Positions 63,166 to 64,000 of a stretch of DNA of 64,000 bases are shown here, one piece after another (position 1 is the first letter of the stretch; every line of letters starts with the position of its first letter). The notes under the pieces are model-generated. The model had not been told where the DNA came from. It ran no database searches and saw only the letters and a list, made by a program, of their open reading frames with translations. The stretch covers positions 124,001 to 188,000 of the forward strand of contig JAJPIF010000028.1 in the NCBI GenBank assembly GCA_021324885.1, written 5' to 3'. This DNA comes from Pseudomonadota bacterium (lineage in GTDB: Bacteria > Desulfobacterota > Binatia > Binatales > Binataceae). The position numbers and the translations under genes are program-made.

Positions 63166-63657
63166 CTACTGCACCTGCATGGTTACGGAAGCGCTCATTG
63201 GCACCGAGCTGGACAGCCCCGGATAGGGTAGGACGGTACTGAAAGTTGTGCTGGCGGTAACCGTCACGAAGTTTTGCACGTTATTACATCCGCCTGGATT
63301 GGTACATGAGATCGTGCCGGAGGAACCGGCGCACTGACAAAAACTGGACGCCGTGGTATTGCTGCCGGGCGTGCAGGAGTAATCCGCCATGCTGTTGCAT
63401 GCGGCCTGCTCCATCCCAAGCGCGTTGGCCGCATTGGTGCGGTTTTGCGCTCCCCACTGGGCGCCCGCGCGCGCCGCGTCCGTCACCGCCATCGACATGT
63501 TAAACATTCGCGCAAAATCCAGGGCGACAAGCAGCAGCAGAATCAGAACCGGCAGCATCAAGGCCAGTTCCACCAGGCTTTGCCCATACCGATTGTGCCT
63601 GCATGGTCGAGGCCGCCGGCGCGCAAGCGGCCGTCGGACTTCGTCGTGCTCCATCAT
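63166..63657 (-). CDS. TadE-like pilus/secretion protein (second)
   Basis: 163 residues (ATG 63657; 63654 is possible). Arg-rich leader and the TadE helix GQSLVELALMLPVLILLLLV, then a Ser/Thr/Cys-rich exported part with paired cysteines (YSCTPGSN, SFCQCAGSSG, SCTNPGGCNN). It overlaps the upstream TadG-like stop by four bases (ATGA), giving translational coupling. Role as for the neighbouring TadE-like gene. Confidence 0.85.
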   Translation of the reverse strand: MMEHDEVRRPLARRRPRPCRHNRYGQSLVELALMLPVLILLLLVALDFARMFNMSMAVTDAARAGAQWGAQNRTNAANALGMEQAACNSMADYSCTPGSNTTASSFCQCAGSSGTISCTNPGGCNNVQNFVTVTASTTFSTVLPYPGLSSSVPMSASVTMQVQ

Positions 63658-64000
63658 TCGACCATGGCCGCCATCTTAATCGGTGAGCCGTTGGGGAGGC
63701 TCGAGTAGTTGTTGTTGAGATTAATGGTCGAATTGGAGGCGATCGTGATAGTTGAGGCCACCAGGATCGAGTAGACGTTGGCAAAAGCATTGCTGGCAAG
63801 TGTCAGGTTGGAGTCGGGGGCATACACGGCTCCAGTCAGCGCCATTGCGCTGTTCGAGCTAAGTGATAGTGGAGTGCTGTCGCTGCGGTCCTGAAAAATG
63901 ACTATTCCAGCATAGGTACCCGAGGTCGGCGCCGAAAGATTCAAAACGGTATTGCTGCTCATTGAAAGCGACCCGCTTTGGAAATAGAGCGTGACGCCGG
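63654..64000 (-). CDS. TadG-like protein, C-terminal part (cut by window edge)
   Basis: The frame is open to the right edge, so only about the last 115 residues are present. Repeated Ser/Asn/Thr beta-strands (LYFQSGSLSMSSNTVLNLSA, then IVIFQDRSDSTPLSLSSNSA and LTGAVYAPDSNLTLASN) match the C-terminal beta-helix of TadG-like Flp pilus proteins with a von Willebrand-like start. It ends in MAAMVE and overlaps the TadE-like gene. Confidence 0.72.
   Translation of the reverse strand, partial: GVTLYFQSGSLSMSSNTVLNLSAPTSGTYAGIVIFQDRSDSTPLSLSSNSAMALTGAVYAPDSNLTLASNAFANVYSILVASTITIASNSTINLNNNYSSLPNGSPIKMAAMVE

Noticed and set aside
1-64000. CRISPR arrays, rRNA and tRNA genes
   Set aside because: I looked for regular repeat-spacer patterns and conserved RNA blocks by eye and saw none; a scan with dedicated tools could still find a tRNA.

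Overview
This is a GC-rich chromosomal window from a Gram-negative-type bacterium. It carries envelope lipid transport (MlaE/MlaD), DUF1329 envelope proteins, an aa3-type cytochrome oxidase cluster, an ISC iron-sulfur operon with HscA, HscB and IscX, and coenzyme F420 biosynthesis (cofG, cofH, cofD, cofE). It also has four LLM-type flavin/F420 oxidoreductases, a phosphotransferase of the ACAD10/11 kind and a cytochrome P450 remnant. That mix resembles former deltaproteobacterial lineages such as Candidatus Binatota. The taxon is inferred from gene content only; there is no rRNA gene and I recognise no tRNA gene.

Layout. 0-9.8 kb: the end of a DUF1329 gene, a CYTH-like hypothetical, then a minus-strand run of an LLM oxidoreductase, a glycogen-debranching-type glucosidase, two SDRs, a TcuA-like flavoprotein and tRNA methyltransferase TrmI. 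10-12 kb: two small zinc-ribbon proteins and a secF without a neighbouring secD. 12.2-17.7 kb: the isc operon (iscS-iscU-iscA-hscB-hscA-iscX plus a conserved hypothetical), with a good sigma70-type promoter and an adjacent 11-bp palindrome upstream and a clear terminator downstream. 18-23 kb: a His/Gly/Tyr-rich exported protein, a HAD acid phosphatase, and an ABC ATPase with a permease fused to a CPBP membrane-protease domain. 23-30 kb: a pentose-phosphate and glycolysis operon (gnd-zwf-HAD-tal-pgi-rpe). 30-34 kb: mlaE and mlaD, and a convergent acyl-CoA ligase. 34.4-41.6 kb: the cytochrome oxidase cluster with haem A synthesis and several small membrane proteins.

41.6-50 kb is the accessory part. 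It holds a P450 fragment lying in frame directly behind a phosphotransferase gene, a second DUF1329 gene divergent from an AttH/CrtC-like gene with a 17-bp palindrome between them, a TetR regulator and an LLM oxidoreductase. These are followed by a graveyard of an IS3 fragment, an IS630 fragment and a frameshifted toxin-antitoxin pair of the Phd/VapC kind. 50-64 kb returns to core metabolism: a tandem-duplicated cupin, another LLM enzyme, ispF, moeA, a 2-oxoacid dehydrogenase E1-alpha/E1-beta/E2 operon, the F420 genes, a polyprenyl diphosphate synthase, and the end of a TadE/TadG-like operon.

Working together, the F420 operon would supply the cofactor that some of the LLM enzymes may use. zwf and gnd supply reducing power. 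The isc operon supplies clusters to the two radical-SAM enzymes CofG and CofH. The accessory region looks like a TetR-controlled hydrophobic-substrate (terpenoid, steroid or alkyl) catabolic island that has been partly eroded.
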